From contig WJMF01000159.1 in NCBI GenBank assembly GCA_014728085.1, positions 1-45,623 of the forward strand: a stretch of 45,623 bases of DNA. The letters are read 5' to 3'. Below the pieces are notes generated by a model. The model was given only the letters and a program-made list of their open reading frames with translations, was not told the DNA's origin and searched no databases. The position numbers were made by a program, and so were the translations under genes. The stretch is from Candidatus Zhuqueibacterota bacterium (GTDB lineage: Bacteria > Zhuqueibacterota > Zhuqueibacteria > Residuimicrobiales > Oceaniaggregativiventaceae). Position 1 is the stretch's first letter. Each line of letters starts with the position of its first letter. Positions 15,473-23,722 of the stretch are shown piece after piece.

Positions 15473-17419
15473 TTGATTCTTTTTGGTCAATACTCTCTGG
15501 TTATTGCCTTTGTGCTGACATTGTATGCGTCGTTTCTGTATTTCAGAGCGGATAAGAAGCGCTTTCATTCGGTTATTGCCAGTGCGCAGCGGGCAACCCT
15601 CATAGCATTTTTAATGATCGTCACATCCAGTCTGTTGTTGCTTTATGCCTTGCTGTCGCGAAATTTTCAGGTTGAATATGTGGCACAATATACCAACCGC
15701 TCGCTTCCCATAGCCTATACCATAGCCGCTTTTTGGGCCGGCCAGGCAGGTTCATTGTTGTTTTGGGCGCTGTTGCTGTCTTTCTTTACCTGGGGGGTTA
15801 TGCTTCGCACCCCGCACAAAAATACCTTCTTTTTTAGCCGTACATTGGCAGTTTTATCCGTTACTCTTTCCTTTTTCCTTTATCTGCTGATTTTCAAGTC
15901 CAATCCCTTTGCGACAACACCCTTTACCCCTGAAGACGGAATCGGACTGAATCCTTTGCTGCAAAATCCGGCGATGATTTTCCATCCCCCGGCACTCTAT
16001 GTCGGCTTTGTCGCTTATACCATTCCCTTTTCCTATGCCATTGCAGCGCTTTTAAGCAAAAAACCGGATGATTATTGGCTCTTCAGCATACGAAGATGGA
16101 GTCTGTTTGCCTGGCTATTTCTCACCATCGGAAATATCCTGGGGATGCAATGGGCCTATGTTGAGCTGGGGTGGGGAGGATATTGGGCCTGGGACCCGGT
16201 GGAAAATGCATCGCTGTTGCCCTGGCTAACCGGTACTGCGTTTATCCACTCTGTTATCATACAACAACGACGGGGTATGTTCAAAAAATGGAATTTTAGC
16301 CTCATCATCATCACCTTTGCTCTGACCATCTTTGGCACTTTTATCACCAGAAGCGGATTGATTTCCTCGGTACATGCCTTTGGCGTATCGAATCTTGGTC
16401 CTGCTTTTTTATTGTTCCTTGCCATTGTTTTAATTGGCTCTTTTATTCTGCTTATCCGTCAGACTCCGCTTTTGTCCAGCAGGGCCCGCATCGACTCGTG
16501 GACCTCAAAGGAAAGTAGTTTTCTCCTGAACAATATTTTATTGACCATTTTTATGGTCAGCATTCTCGTCGGCACCCTGTTCCCGGCTATCTCCGAAGCA
16601 ATCAGTGGGGAAAAATTGACGGTGGGTAGTTCATTTTTCAATGCTCTTTCAGTGCCGGTCGGTTTGACGTTGTTTTTTATTCTCGGTATCTGTGTTCTCT
16701 TCTCATGGCAAAAAACCCGTTTTCAAAAGTTGCTTTCACGTTTTGCCATCTCAACAACCACGACCTGCCTCGTCGTTGTTTTGCTGGTTCTGGCCGGCGT
16801 CAGAGAAATGCTGCCACTCATTGCATTTGCGGTTTTTGCCTTTGCCATGATATCGGTGCTTTTTGAATTTAGCAGACAACTTTTACGATATAAAAATAGC
16901 GCAAAAGACAATGGCTCGCTCGGTTTTTTTCGGTTCTTTATAAAGAACCGGCAACGATATGGTGGATTTTTGGTTCATATCGGTATATTGCTTCTTTTTC
17001 TGGGAATCATTGGATCATCTGCTTATTCGATTGAAAAAACAGTAACCCTCGAACCGGGTGATTCCGTTGCAATTGCGAATTATCAAATTCACTATACCGG
17101 CTTGCAGCATGTGGACCGCGGCGATACTCATATCGACCGGGCCCGATTTGTGCTGAATAAAAGTCGGCCCAATACCAGGACTCTGTTCTCGGAAAAAATA
17201 TTCCATCGAAATTATCAACCGGTTACCGAAGTGGGAATTTATTCCAACCTGCGGGAAGATGTCTATATCATTCTCGCCAAAAGCGATGAAGAAAATCAGC
17301 GGATAACCGCCAGTATCCTCATTAATCCGCTGGTTTTATGGATGTGGATTGGTGGTGCTGTTATGGTTCTCGGCACGCTTTTGGCCTTTACAAATAAATC
17401 GCGAGCTGTTCGGCAGTGA
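15473..17419 (+). CDS. ccmF: Cytochrome c maturation heme lyase subunit CcmF
   Basis: A multi-spanning membrane protein of 648 residues that, in System I, takes heme from holo-CcmE and attaches it to CxxCH motifs of apocytochrome c in the periplasm. The tryptophan-rich WWD segment WAYVELGWGGYWAWDPVEN lies at about 227-245. Candidate heme-ligand histidines are in FHPPALYVGF (His171) and after the WWD segment (about His259). A large periplasmic loop precedes the last helix. The start is TTG at 15473 with AGGATTCAGG in front; this gives the family N-terminus (ILFGQYSLVIAFVLTLY), and there is no ATG until residue 48. It is the first gene of the ccm operon. Confidence 0.94.
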   Translation: MILFGQYSLVIAFVLTLYASFLYFRADKKRFHSVIASAQRATLIAFLMIVTSSLLLLYALLSRNFQVEYVAQYTNRSLPIAYTIAAFWAGQAGSLLFWALLLSFFTWGVMLRTPHKNTFFFSRTLAVLSVTLSFFLYLLIFKSNPFATTPFTPEDGIGLNPLLQNPAMIFHPPALYVGFVAYTIPFSYAIAALLSKKPDDYWLFSIRRWSLFAWLFLTIGNILGMQWAYVELGWGGYWAWDPVENASLLPWLTGTAFIHSVIIQQRRGMFKKWNFSLIIITFALTIFGTFITRSGLISSVHAFGVSNLGPAFLLFLAIVLIGSFILLIRQTPLLSSRARIDSWTSKESSFLLNNILLTIFMVSILVGTLFPAISEAISGEKLTVGSSFFNALSVPVGLTLFFILGICVLFSWQKTRFQKLLSRFAISTTTTCLVVVLLVLAGVREMLPLIAFAVFAFAMISVLFEFSRQLLRYKNSAKDNGSLGFFRFFIKNRQRYGGFLVHIGILLLFLGIIGSSAYSIEKTVTLEPGDSVAIANYQIHYTGLQHVDRGDTHIDRARFVLNKSRPNTRTLFSEKIFHRNYQPVTEVGIYSNLREDVYIILAKSDEENQRITASILINPLVLWMWIGGAVMVLGTLLAFTNKSRAVRQ

Positions 17420-17425
17420 GGCCCT

Positions 17426-17845
17426 ATGATGTTTTTGTTTATATCTATATTGATCGTTCTGATTTCTATCTATGTGACATGGCCATTGTTTCAGCCGTCA
17501 TATGGAAAACAGCTTCAATATGAACGAATGCAAATCCTATTGGAACAAAAGGAGTATTTGCAATCCGAACAAAAGAATCTCGAACACGACTATACGCTGG
17601 ATCGTCTTGACAAGGCATCCTTTGAATCGATGCAAGCTGAGCTGCAGGCGAATCTAGACAAAACCATTCAGCAAATCGAAAAATTGATGGGGATGAAATA
17701 CAGCAAACTTGAGGAGAACCTTCTTGATCAGCTCAGGGGTAAGGTTACGAACGAGGTGAAATTAAACTATTGTCCCCAGTGTGGCCAAACATTCACCCGA
17801 TCCGACAGGTATTGTTCACAGTGTGGGTTTAAACTAAGGGATTAA
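17426..17845 (+). CDS. CcmI-like membrane protein with C-terminal zinc ribbon
   Basis: A 139-residue protein with one N-terminal membrane helix (about 3-20), a coiled-coil region (about 30-98) and a C-terminal zinc ribbon with CPQC (116-119) and CSQC (130-133). The part after the helix (LEHDYTLDRLDKASFESMQAEL region) resembles the N-terminal segment of CcmI, which works with CcmF/CcmH as an apocytochrome chaperone. Here the TPR part of CcmI is missing and a zinc ribbon takes its place. Position inside the ccm operon supports a role in maturation; the assignment to CcmI is inference. ATG 17426 or 17429 can both be served by GAGG at 17418-17421. Confidence 0.7.
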   Translation: MMFLFISILIVLISIYVTWPLFQPSYGKQLQYERMQILLEQKEYLQSEQKNLEHDYTLDRLDKASFESMQAELQANLDKTIQQIEKLMGMKYSKLEENLLDQLRGKVTNEVKLNYCPQCGQTFTRSDRYCSQCGFKLRD

Positions 17846-17846
17846 T

Positions 17847-18956
17847 ATGCCGTGGTTTAGGCTAAAAATATATCTCTCCGTTTTCATTGCCGGGATTTTC
17901 GTTTTTCCCCTGAAAACCTGTGCCGGCGTCATTCAGGGCCGGGTGGTCAATGGGTCCAAAGACAGCAGTGCTGTAAGCGGACTTTTGGTGGAATTGTTGA
18001 GGTTCGACCCTGCCAGGCGTATGCCCGAGGCTGTTGAAGAGCATCCTGCCTTGCAAAATGGACGCTTTATGTTTACGGTGAGCAGAAGGGATACCACCAT
18101 ACGGTATTATGCCAGCTCGGAATATCAGGGCGTTCGCTATTTTACCCAACCGTTACTGAGCGAAGACGAAAATGTTCTTGTCGTTTATGATTCCACTCAT
18201 TCTGCAGATTCGCTCCACACCGTTATGCATCATTTGATCATCGACCAGGGCAGAGACGCGCTGTTTATGCGGGAAAATCGTATTATCAGAAACCCTCTGG
18301 ACTATACGGTCGTCAATGCCTTTCCTGAAACACCGGCCGGGATGGCGACATTTATTTATCCGCTACCTGTATCGAGTTTTAATTTCACGCCCTCCGAGAA
18401 CAGCGATGCCAAAATGGTGGCCCTGAATAATCGCGTTTATGATATGGGCATTTTCCTGCCCGGAACACGTCAGATTTCATATTCATATTTTGTTCCCTGG
18501 AATGGCAACGACAAAACGCTTGTTCTTAAACCCGGTCTGCCCACGCGGACATATGAAGTCTTTATAAACAATCCTGATATTAAAGTTACATCCGAGCAGC
18601 TACAGTTTATGGGACCTTTTAATATCCGTGGCATTCCTTATCTTCGCTTCAAGGCACAACATCTTGAGCGGGATGGCCGTATTGTTCTGCAGCTGCACAT
18701 CCCGCACCAGGGCCTTTCAAACACCATTATTATATTGCTGTTCGGTGGTATCCTGATCGTGACATATCTTGTTTCGATCATAAAGTCCCCCGATGGACCG
18801 TCTGAACATCCTGACTTGAAAAAGCTCAAAAGCGAAAAGCAGAAATTGCTGCATGCATTATCCCGTTTGGATCCCGATAGTGATCGTTTTAAACAGCGGT
18901 TTAGGCGTCTGGAAAATATCGAAATTATGCATCAAAACCTTCAGCATAAAACCTGA
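17847..18956 (+). CDS. Unknown exported membrane-anchored protein in the ccm operon
   Basis: A 369-residue protein that I do not recognise by name. It has a signal peptide or signal anchor (residues 1-26) and a carboxypeptidase-regulatory-like beta fold at the start of the mature part (GVIQGRVVNGSKDSSAVSGL). A long periplasmic region, probably beta-rich, follows to about 290. One membrane helix (about 292-313) then leads to a cytosolic basic coiled-coil tail (KKLKSEKQKLLHAL). There are no CxxC or heme motifs. It starts after an AAGGGA site one base after the CcmI-like gene, and ccmA starts one base after its stop, so it is translated as part of the cytochrome c maturation operon. A periplasmic role in that process is likely but unproven. 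Confidence 0.7.
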   Translation: MPWFRLKIYLSVFIAGIFVFPLKTCAGVIQGRVVNGSKDSSAVSGLLVELLRFDPARRMPEAVEEHPALQNGRFMFTVSRRDTTIRYYASSEYQGVRYFTQPLLSEDENVLVVYDSTHSADSLHTVMHHLIIDQGRDALFMRENRIIRNPLDYTVVNAFPETPAGMATFIYPLPVSSFNFTPSENSDAKMVALNNRVYDMGIFLPGTRQISYSYFVPWNGNDKTLVLKPGLPTRTYEVFINNPDIKVTSEQLQFMGPFNIRGIPYLRFKAQHLERDGRIVLQLHIPHQGLSNTIIILLFGGILIVTYLVSIIKSPDGPSEHPDLKKLKSEKQKLLHALSRLDPDSDRFKQRFRRLENIEIMHQNLQHKT

Positions 18957-18957
18957 T

Positions 18958-19641
18958 ATGATTATCGTCGACAAAATTGAAAAGTACTTTGGCTCTCAAC
19001 GCGTTTTAAGGAATCTCTCCTTTAAAATTTCAAAAGGCGAACATGTCTCACTGCTCGGCAGTAACGGTGCCGGGAAAACCACACTGGTTAAAATTCTTGC
19101 GACATTGCTCAAACCATCAAATGGTTCAGCTTCCATAGCGGGTTTTGATTTACTCGAAAAAGCAGATAAGATCCGTTCCTGTATCGGCGTCGTCAGCCAC
19201 CAAAGCTATCTGTATCAGGATTTGAATGCTGTGGAAAATCTCCGATTTTATGGTAAAATGTTTGATGTTGCAAAATTGGATCAACGAATTGACGATGTAC
19301 TACAAAGTGTGAATCTTTTTCACCGCCGTTTCGATATGGTCAGAATCTATTCCAGAGGAATGTTGCAAAGACTTTTACTGGCCAGAGCGCTTTTACATCG
19401 TCCCCCTGTATTGCTCCTGGATGAGCCTTTAACCGGGCTTGATGTTTCCTCCAGGGATATGTTTAATCAGTTTATCGAAAATCTGAAAACTCACAAGGTA
19501 ACGCTCCTGTCCGCCAGCCATGATATAGAACATGCCATTCATCAAAGCGATCGTGTTTTGATTTTAAAGGACGGAAGCCTCGTTTTGGATAAATTATCTC
19601 TTCATATCACCAGTCAGGAATTGAAGGAAAATTTGCGCTAA
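18958..19641 (+). CDS. ccmA: Heme exporter ATP-binding protein CcmA
   Basis: ATPase of the CcmAB(C)D transporter-like complex that releases holo-CcmE in System I. The 227-residue protein has Walker A GSNGAGKT (34-41), an ABC signature of divergent form (YSRGMLQRLLLARAL instead of LSGGQ), Walker B LLLDEPLTGLD and the switch histidine in SASHD. The SRGM-type signature is usual in CcmA. The frame is open to 18853, inside the previous gene, but ATG 18958 gives the normal N-terminus (MIIVDKIEKYFG) and follows the previous stop by one base. Confidence 0.9.
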   Translation: MIIVDKIEKYFGSQRVLRNLSFKISKGEHVSLLGSNGAGKTTLVKILATLLKPSNGSASIAGFDLLEKADKIRSCIGVVSHQSYLYQDLNAVENLRFYGKMFDVAKLDQRIDDVLQSVNLFHRRFDMVRIYSRGMLQRLLLARALLHRPPVLLLDEPLTGLDVSSRDMFNQFIENLKTHKVTLLSASHDIEHAIHQSDRVLILKDGSLVLDKLSLHITSQELKENLR

Positions 19642-19669
19642 GAATACCAGGATTCAGGAGTGATTTTAC

Positions 19670-20347
19670 TTGGCTGATATAAGACACATCATTCATCTGG
19701 TCTCCAAGGATCTATTGATTGAACTGAGGAGCAAGGAAATTTTGCTTTCGATGATCATATTTTCACTGACCATAATTTTAATTTTTAACTTTACCTATGA
19801 TATCGGCATTCAGGCTGTGCAGCGACACACGCCGGGATTGTTATGGGTTGCCTTTATCTTTGCCGGTACCCTGGGGCTTAACCGGTCGTTTATGCGAGAA
19901 TATGAAAATGGCAGAATGGAAGGACTGCTGCTTTGTCCGGTCAGTCGTGGATCGATTTATATTGCAAAACTTGTCGGTAACGTTATTTTTATGATGATCA
20001 TTGAGATGGTGTCGCTTCCTGTTATGGTCGTGCTTTTGAATCTGGATATCATTAAATTTATTCCAATGTTATTCCTTCTTCTTGTTTTGGGCAATATCGG
20101 ATTTGCGTCTGTGGGTACGCTATTTTCTGCGATCTCTTTGCATACACGCTCCAGAGAATTAATGTTGCCGATCATGCTGTTTCCGGTTACCATACCGGTT
20201 ATATTGGCAGCGGTCAAAAGTACAGCTTTTTTACTCAATGCCAAACCCCTGGCGGAGATAATGCCCTGGGTACGCATCTTGATTGGTTTTGACCTCATCT
20301 TTACCACTCTTTGCAGTTTTTTATACAAATATGTTGTTGAAGACTAA
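19670..20347 (+). CDS. ccmB: Heme exporter membrane protein CcmB
   Basis: A 225-residue membrane protein with about six helices, the permease partner of CcmA. Family features include the N-terminal KDLLIELRSKE amphipathic segment before the first helix, FAGTLGLNRSFMREYENGRMEGLLLCPVSR (shown here only as a landmark near residues 59-88), and the GTLFSAI motif near 150. The start is TTG at 19670 with AGGAG at 19656-19660, since no in-frame ATG occurs before the conserved start region. It lies 28 bases after ccmA. Confidence 0.88.
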   Translation: MADIRHIIHLVSKDLLIELRSKEILLSMIIFSLTIILIFNFTYDIGIQAVQRHTPGLLWVAFIFAGTLGLNRSFMREYENGRMEGLLLCPVSRGSIYIAKLVGNVIFMMIIEMVSLPVMVVLLNLDIIKFIPMLFLLLVLGNIGFASVGTLFSAISLHTRSRELMLPIMLFPVTIPVILAAVKSTAFLLNAKPLAEIMPWVRILIGFDLIFTTLCSFLYKYVVED

Positions 20348-20365
20348 ATTAAACGGACTAGTCTC

Positions 20366-21037
20366 ATGCCTGTTCATTTGATACTTTTTCTTTTGACCTG
20401 TCTGAGTATGACGGTTGCCCTGTTTTTTGTTTTTATCTTTGCACCTGCGGAAGCAACAATGGGGGAAATTCAGCGTATCTTTTACTTTCATGTTGCCTCT
20501 GCCTGGACCGCCTTTCTGGCTTTTTTTATCGTTTTTTGCTGCAGTATAGCCTATTTGGCGAAAAAAAGACGCTTTTGGGACTTTATATCGCTCAGCGCTG
20601 CCGAGACCGGCGTTCTGTTTATGACCTTTGTCCTTATCACCGGCCCATTATGGGCAAAACCGGTTTGGAATACCTATTGGAGCTGGGATGCCCGTTTGAC
20701 CACGTCGCTTATTCTCTGGTTGATCTATATTGTCTACCTTATGATTCGTAAATATACCGAGGACAGACAACAAGGGGCTCGTTTTGCCGCTGTTTTCGGC
20801 ATTGTCGCTTTTATTCAGGTTCCGATTGTCTATATGTCGATTCGCTGGTGGCGGACTCTGCACCCGGCTCCGGTATTGGGCAATGTTGAGGGCGGCGGCA
20901 TGGAAACAAATATGATTATTACCCTTTTGGTTTCTGTTCTCGCTTTTACCATGCTTTTTTTAAATCTTCTCTTTATGCGATACCGCATCGCCCAGGTCGA
21001 AGCGCAACTATTTTACCTCAGGGAGAACGCAGAATGA
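20366..21037 (+). CDS. ccmC: Heme handling protein CcmC
   Basis: A 223-residue membrane protein with six helices that loads heme onto CcmE. It carries the tryptophan-rich motif (WNTYWSWDARLTTSLILW, near residues 100-117) and two flanking histidines proposed as heme ligands, in FHVASAWT (about His37) and RTLHPAPV (about His169). It is smaller than CcmF and lacks the large periplasmic loop. Its stop overlaps the start of the ccmD-like gene by four bases (ATGA). Confidence 0.93.
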   Translation: MPVHLILFLLTCLSMTVALFFVFIFAPAEATMGEIQRIFYFHVASAWTAFLAFFIVFCCSIAYLAKKRRFWDFISLSAAETGVLFMTFVLITGPLWAKPVWNTYWSWDARLTTSLILWLIYIVYLMIRKYTEDRQQGARFAAVFGIVAFIQVPIVYMSIRWWRTLHPAPVLGNVEGGGMETNMIITLLVSVLAFTMLFLNLLFMRYRIAQVEAQLFYLRENAE

Positions 21038-21174
21038 ATATCAAATTTTTATTCATTGCCTTTATGGTGATATGGATCGGCCTGGTTATTTACCAGACCT
21101 ATCTGCTAAAAAAAATATCAGCTGCCGAAAAGCAGATTCAACTCCTGAAGGAGAATTTGAGGGAAAACGGCTAA
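21034..21174 (+). CDS. ccmD: CcmD-like short membrane protein
   Basis: A 46-codon frame starting at ATG 21034, overlapping the ccmC stop, and ending with TAA at 21172-21174. The product has one membrane helix (about residues 4-20), then a basic, helical cytosolic tail containing QTYLLKKISAAEKQIQLL. Size, topology and position directly after ccmC fit CcmD, which stabilises the CcmABC complex. The sequence is too short for a family match by eye, so the identification rests on context. The next 220 bases (21175-21394) hold no clear gene. Confidence 0.75.
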   Translation: MNIKFLFIAFMVIWIGLVIYQTYLLKKISAAEKQIQLLKENLRENG

Positions 21175-21394
21175 GGTTATATGCCCGTTCCATGGAAAAG
21201 AAAATGGTCAAATGCCCTAAACGATGTATCTGTTGTACCGGCTTTGGCAAACGGCTTTTTTCGCTAAAACCAATATTATGTAAATTAAAGGATTAAGTAT
21301 GATATTTGCCGGGACGTAACGCCGTCAGATTCAATCAATTGGCATGAAATTTGATTTCTTTTATTTTTCATATAACCTATGGGAGGAATTTGAT

Positions 21395-22867
21395 ATGAAA
21401 ACATGTTTTTTTTATCTGACAATTTTTTTGTTGGCAGGCACATCTGCGCTTTTTTCTCAGCAGAAGAGTCAGGGTATTCTGGCCCAATTAAATCAAAAAC
21501 TGGTCAATATACAGGACAGAATGCAGACCGATCGTGCAGATAACGTGCACCTGCTTTCACCGGAAATATTTGAAGATGCGGTAAAATACCTGCAAAATGC
21601 AAAGGAAAATTTAAATAAGGGCAAAGATGTCAAGGGTATTGATGAGAAGCTGGAACGCGCCAGCCGGGCGCTCGACATGGCGGAACGAAATGCAAAGGAA
21701 GCCAAAAAACAACTTCCGGACTTGATCCAGGCCCGGGATGATGCCTTGATTGCCAATGCACCCGAATATGCCCTCGACTTGTACGACGACGCTGAAAAGC
21801 GTTTTTACAATGCCATGAAAGAAATTGAAAACAACGACATTAACGATGCCATTAAACATGGCCGGGAGGGCGTGGGATTGTTTCGCCAGGCTGAATTGAA
21901 AGCCATAAAAACGAGTATTATCGGTAATGTGCATAAACTGTTGCAACAGGCTGAGGATATAAAAGCGGATAAATTTGCTCCGCTTACCCTCCATAAGGCT
22001 CAGGTGCTGTTGCGCGAAGCTGAGAACACACTCAACAGCAATCGAAACGCCCAGGCCACAGCGCGTCAAACCGCGGAGCAAGCTGAGTATCAGGCCAAAC
22101 ATGCTATTTACCTTGCCAATCTTGTTCAACAGCACAAGGACGATGTCAAAACCTGGGAACAGCTGATTTTGTCCTGGGAGGAGTCTGTTGATCAAGTCGC
22201 AACTGAATTGCAGATTGATCCCCGTTTCGACAGCGGTCCGGCCGAGCCGCTGCAGGCGATTCAGCTGGCTATTCAAGCGGTAAAACAATCAAAAAATGAA
22301 CTGAGCAATGAACTGGCCCAAAAAAACACGGAATTGGCGGAACAGCGCCAAACCATTCAAAAATTATCCAATGAACTGTACAAGACCAAAGAGCAGGAAG
22401 CCGGATTAGAGGCAAAACTCGAGGCTGAAAAGCGCCAGGCTGAGAAGATCAAACGCGTTGAAGCCATGTTCAATCGAAATGAAGCGATTGTTTTGCGGGA
22501 AGGGCCAAATTTGGTTCTTCGTCTGGTGGGACTCTCGTTTCCTTCAGGAAAAAGTCAGATTCAGGCCGAATATTTTGGTTTGTTAACAAAAGTTCAGAGA
22601 GCCATCCGCGAATTCGACACTGCCCCCATCATAATTGAAGGACATACGGACGCCCTGGGCCATGAATCGGCTAATATGAGACTCTCCATAGATCGGGCCA
22701 ATTCGGTTAAGAGCTATTTGATTGCAAATATGGGTTTGAATGAAAGTCGCGTCAGAGCGGTTGGATTTGGAAAAACCCATCCTGTTGCCAGCAATGAAAC
22801 CGAACAAGGCCGCCGTAAAAACCGCCGCATTGACGTTGTTCTCGAGATTGGCGAAGCGAGTTATTAA
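21395..22867 (+). CDS. OmpA-family outer membrane/peptidoglycan-binding lipoprotein-like protein
   Basis: A 490-residue exported protein. A signal peptide (residues 1 to about 21) is followed by a long alpha-helical region with two DUF4398-like helical repeats (about 50-245) and a coiled coil (about 295-355). The C-terminal OmpA domain lies at about 385-486, with the GHTDALG motif and the peptidoglycan-contacting NxRLSxDRA and GRRKNRRID segments. It should anchor the outer membrane or a periplasmic structure to the cell wall. No lipobox cysteine is visible after the signal peptide. ATG 21395 with GGGAGG in front is preferred over ATG 21344. Confidence 0.87.
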   Translation: MKTCFFYLTIFLLAGTSALFSQQKSQGILAQLNQKLVNIQDRMQTDRADNVHLLSPEIFEDAVKYLQNAKENLNKGKDVKGIDEKLERASRALDMAERNAKEAKKQLPDLIQARDDALIANAPEYALDLYDDAEKRFYNAMKEIENNDINDAIKHGREGVGLFRQAELKAIKTSIIGNVHKLLQQAEDIKADKFAPLTLHKAQVLLREAENTLNSNRNAQATARQTAEQAEYQAKHAIYLANLVQQHKDDVKTWEQLILSWEESVDQVATELQIDPRFDSGPAEPLQAIQLAIQAVKQSKNELSNELAQKNTELAEQRQTIQKLSNELYKTKEQEAGLEAKLEAEKRQAEKIKRVEAMFNRNEAIVLREGPNLVLRLVGLSFPSGKSQIQAEYFGLLTKVQRAIREFDTAPIIIEGHTDALGHESANMRLSIDRANSVKSYLIANMGLNESRVRAVGFGKTHPVASNETEQGRRKNRRIDVVLEIGEASY

Positions 22868-23071
22868 CGATTCATGATATCGCCGAAATTCTTGATCACA
22901 GGGTTGTATCAATAACGGTTCTGCAATACCTTTTGATGCAGCCCTGGCCAGAAGGCAATGAAATCATATCAGGGTAACAGGTCTGAAACTGTTTTTGAAT
23001 TTTTGCCTTTTATTAGTCAAAAATTTTTTCTAACTTGGTTCAATTCTAATTTTGATAAAACAGAGGATTAA

Positions 23072-23692
23072 ATGCCCTTGGATGATTTCAGTACATTTAA
23101 CAGCAATCTTTTAACGGAATGGTTTTCCGATCTGGTTTCACTTTGGCACGAAACGGGACCGATTGAGCCCAACCACTTTTCATCACCTAAAGAGCTCTTT
23201 CAATGGATTCATTATCAGAATTATATACTTTGGCATTTGGAAGACGATGCGAGGCGAGAAGATTTGCCGCCTGAGGAAATTGTCAGTGTCAAGCGTTCAA
23301 TAGACAATCACAATCAGGCAAGAAACGATGGCATCGAGCGTCTGGATCACTATCTCGATGAAAAATTACGTGAAAACGGTATAAATGCCGAGGCTGCTGA
23401 TATGAACAGCGAGACCCCGGGAAGCATTGTTGACAGGCTCTCCATCCTATCTCTCAAAATTTTTCACATGGATGAACAAATAGAGAGAAAACATGTGAGC
23501 AAACAACACCGCGCCCAGGCCAGGGCACGCAAGGAAATTCTCATGGAACAACAGAGCGATCTCGGTAAGGCTTTTGACAAACTGATACAAGATCTTAAAG
23601 AGGGCAAGAAACGCCACAAGCTCTATCGACAATTTAAAATGTATAATGACCCCAACCTTAATCCTTCGCTTTATAATCAAAAACAAAATTAA
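23072..23692 (+). CDS. DUF4254-domain protein
   Basis: A 206-residue soluble helical protein. It matches my recollection of the DUF4254 family: LWHLEDDARRE, KRSIDNHNQARNDGIERLD, NSETPGSIVDRLSIL with LKIFHMDEQ, and a C-terminal KLYRQFKMYNDPNLNPSLY segment. The function of this family is not established; it occurs widely in Bacteroidota and relatives, sometimes near envelope polysaccharide genes. AGAGGA precedes the ATG. It is separated from the OmpA-family gene by 204 bases and is followed 30 bases later by the larA-like gene. Confidence 0.8.
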   Translation: MPLDDFSTFNSNLLTEWFSDLVSLWHETGPIEPNHFSSPKELFQWIHYQNYILWHLEDDARREDLPPEEIVSVKRSIDNHNQARNDGIERLDHYLDEKLRENGINAEAADMNSETPGSIVDRLSILSLKIFHMDEQIERKHVSKQHRAQARARKEILMEQQSDLGKAFDKLIQDLKEGKKRHKLYRQFKMYNDPNLNPSLYNQKQN

Positions 23693-23722
23693 TAAATATA
23701 TACAGAATTCTACAGGTATATT

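Noticed and set aside
21072-21296. 74-codon frame after ccmD with a CICC motif
   Set aside because: It overlaps the ccmD-like gene in another frame, has no ribosome site and looks like noise.
22998-23029. AATTTTTG / CAAAAATT hairpin followed by T residues before the DUF4254 gene
   Set aside because: The stem is almost only A-T pairs and the loop is 12 bases, too weak to call a terminator.
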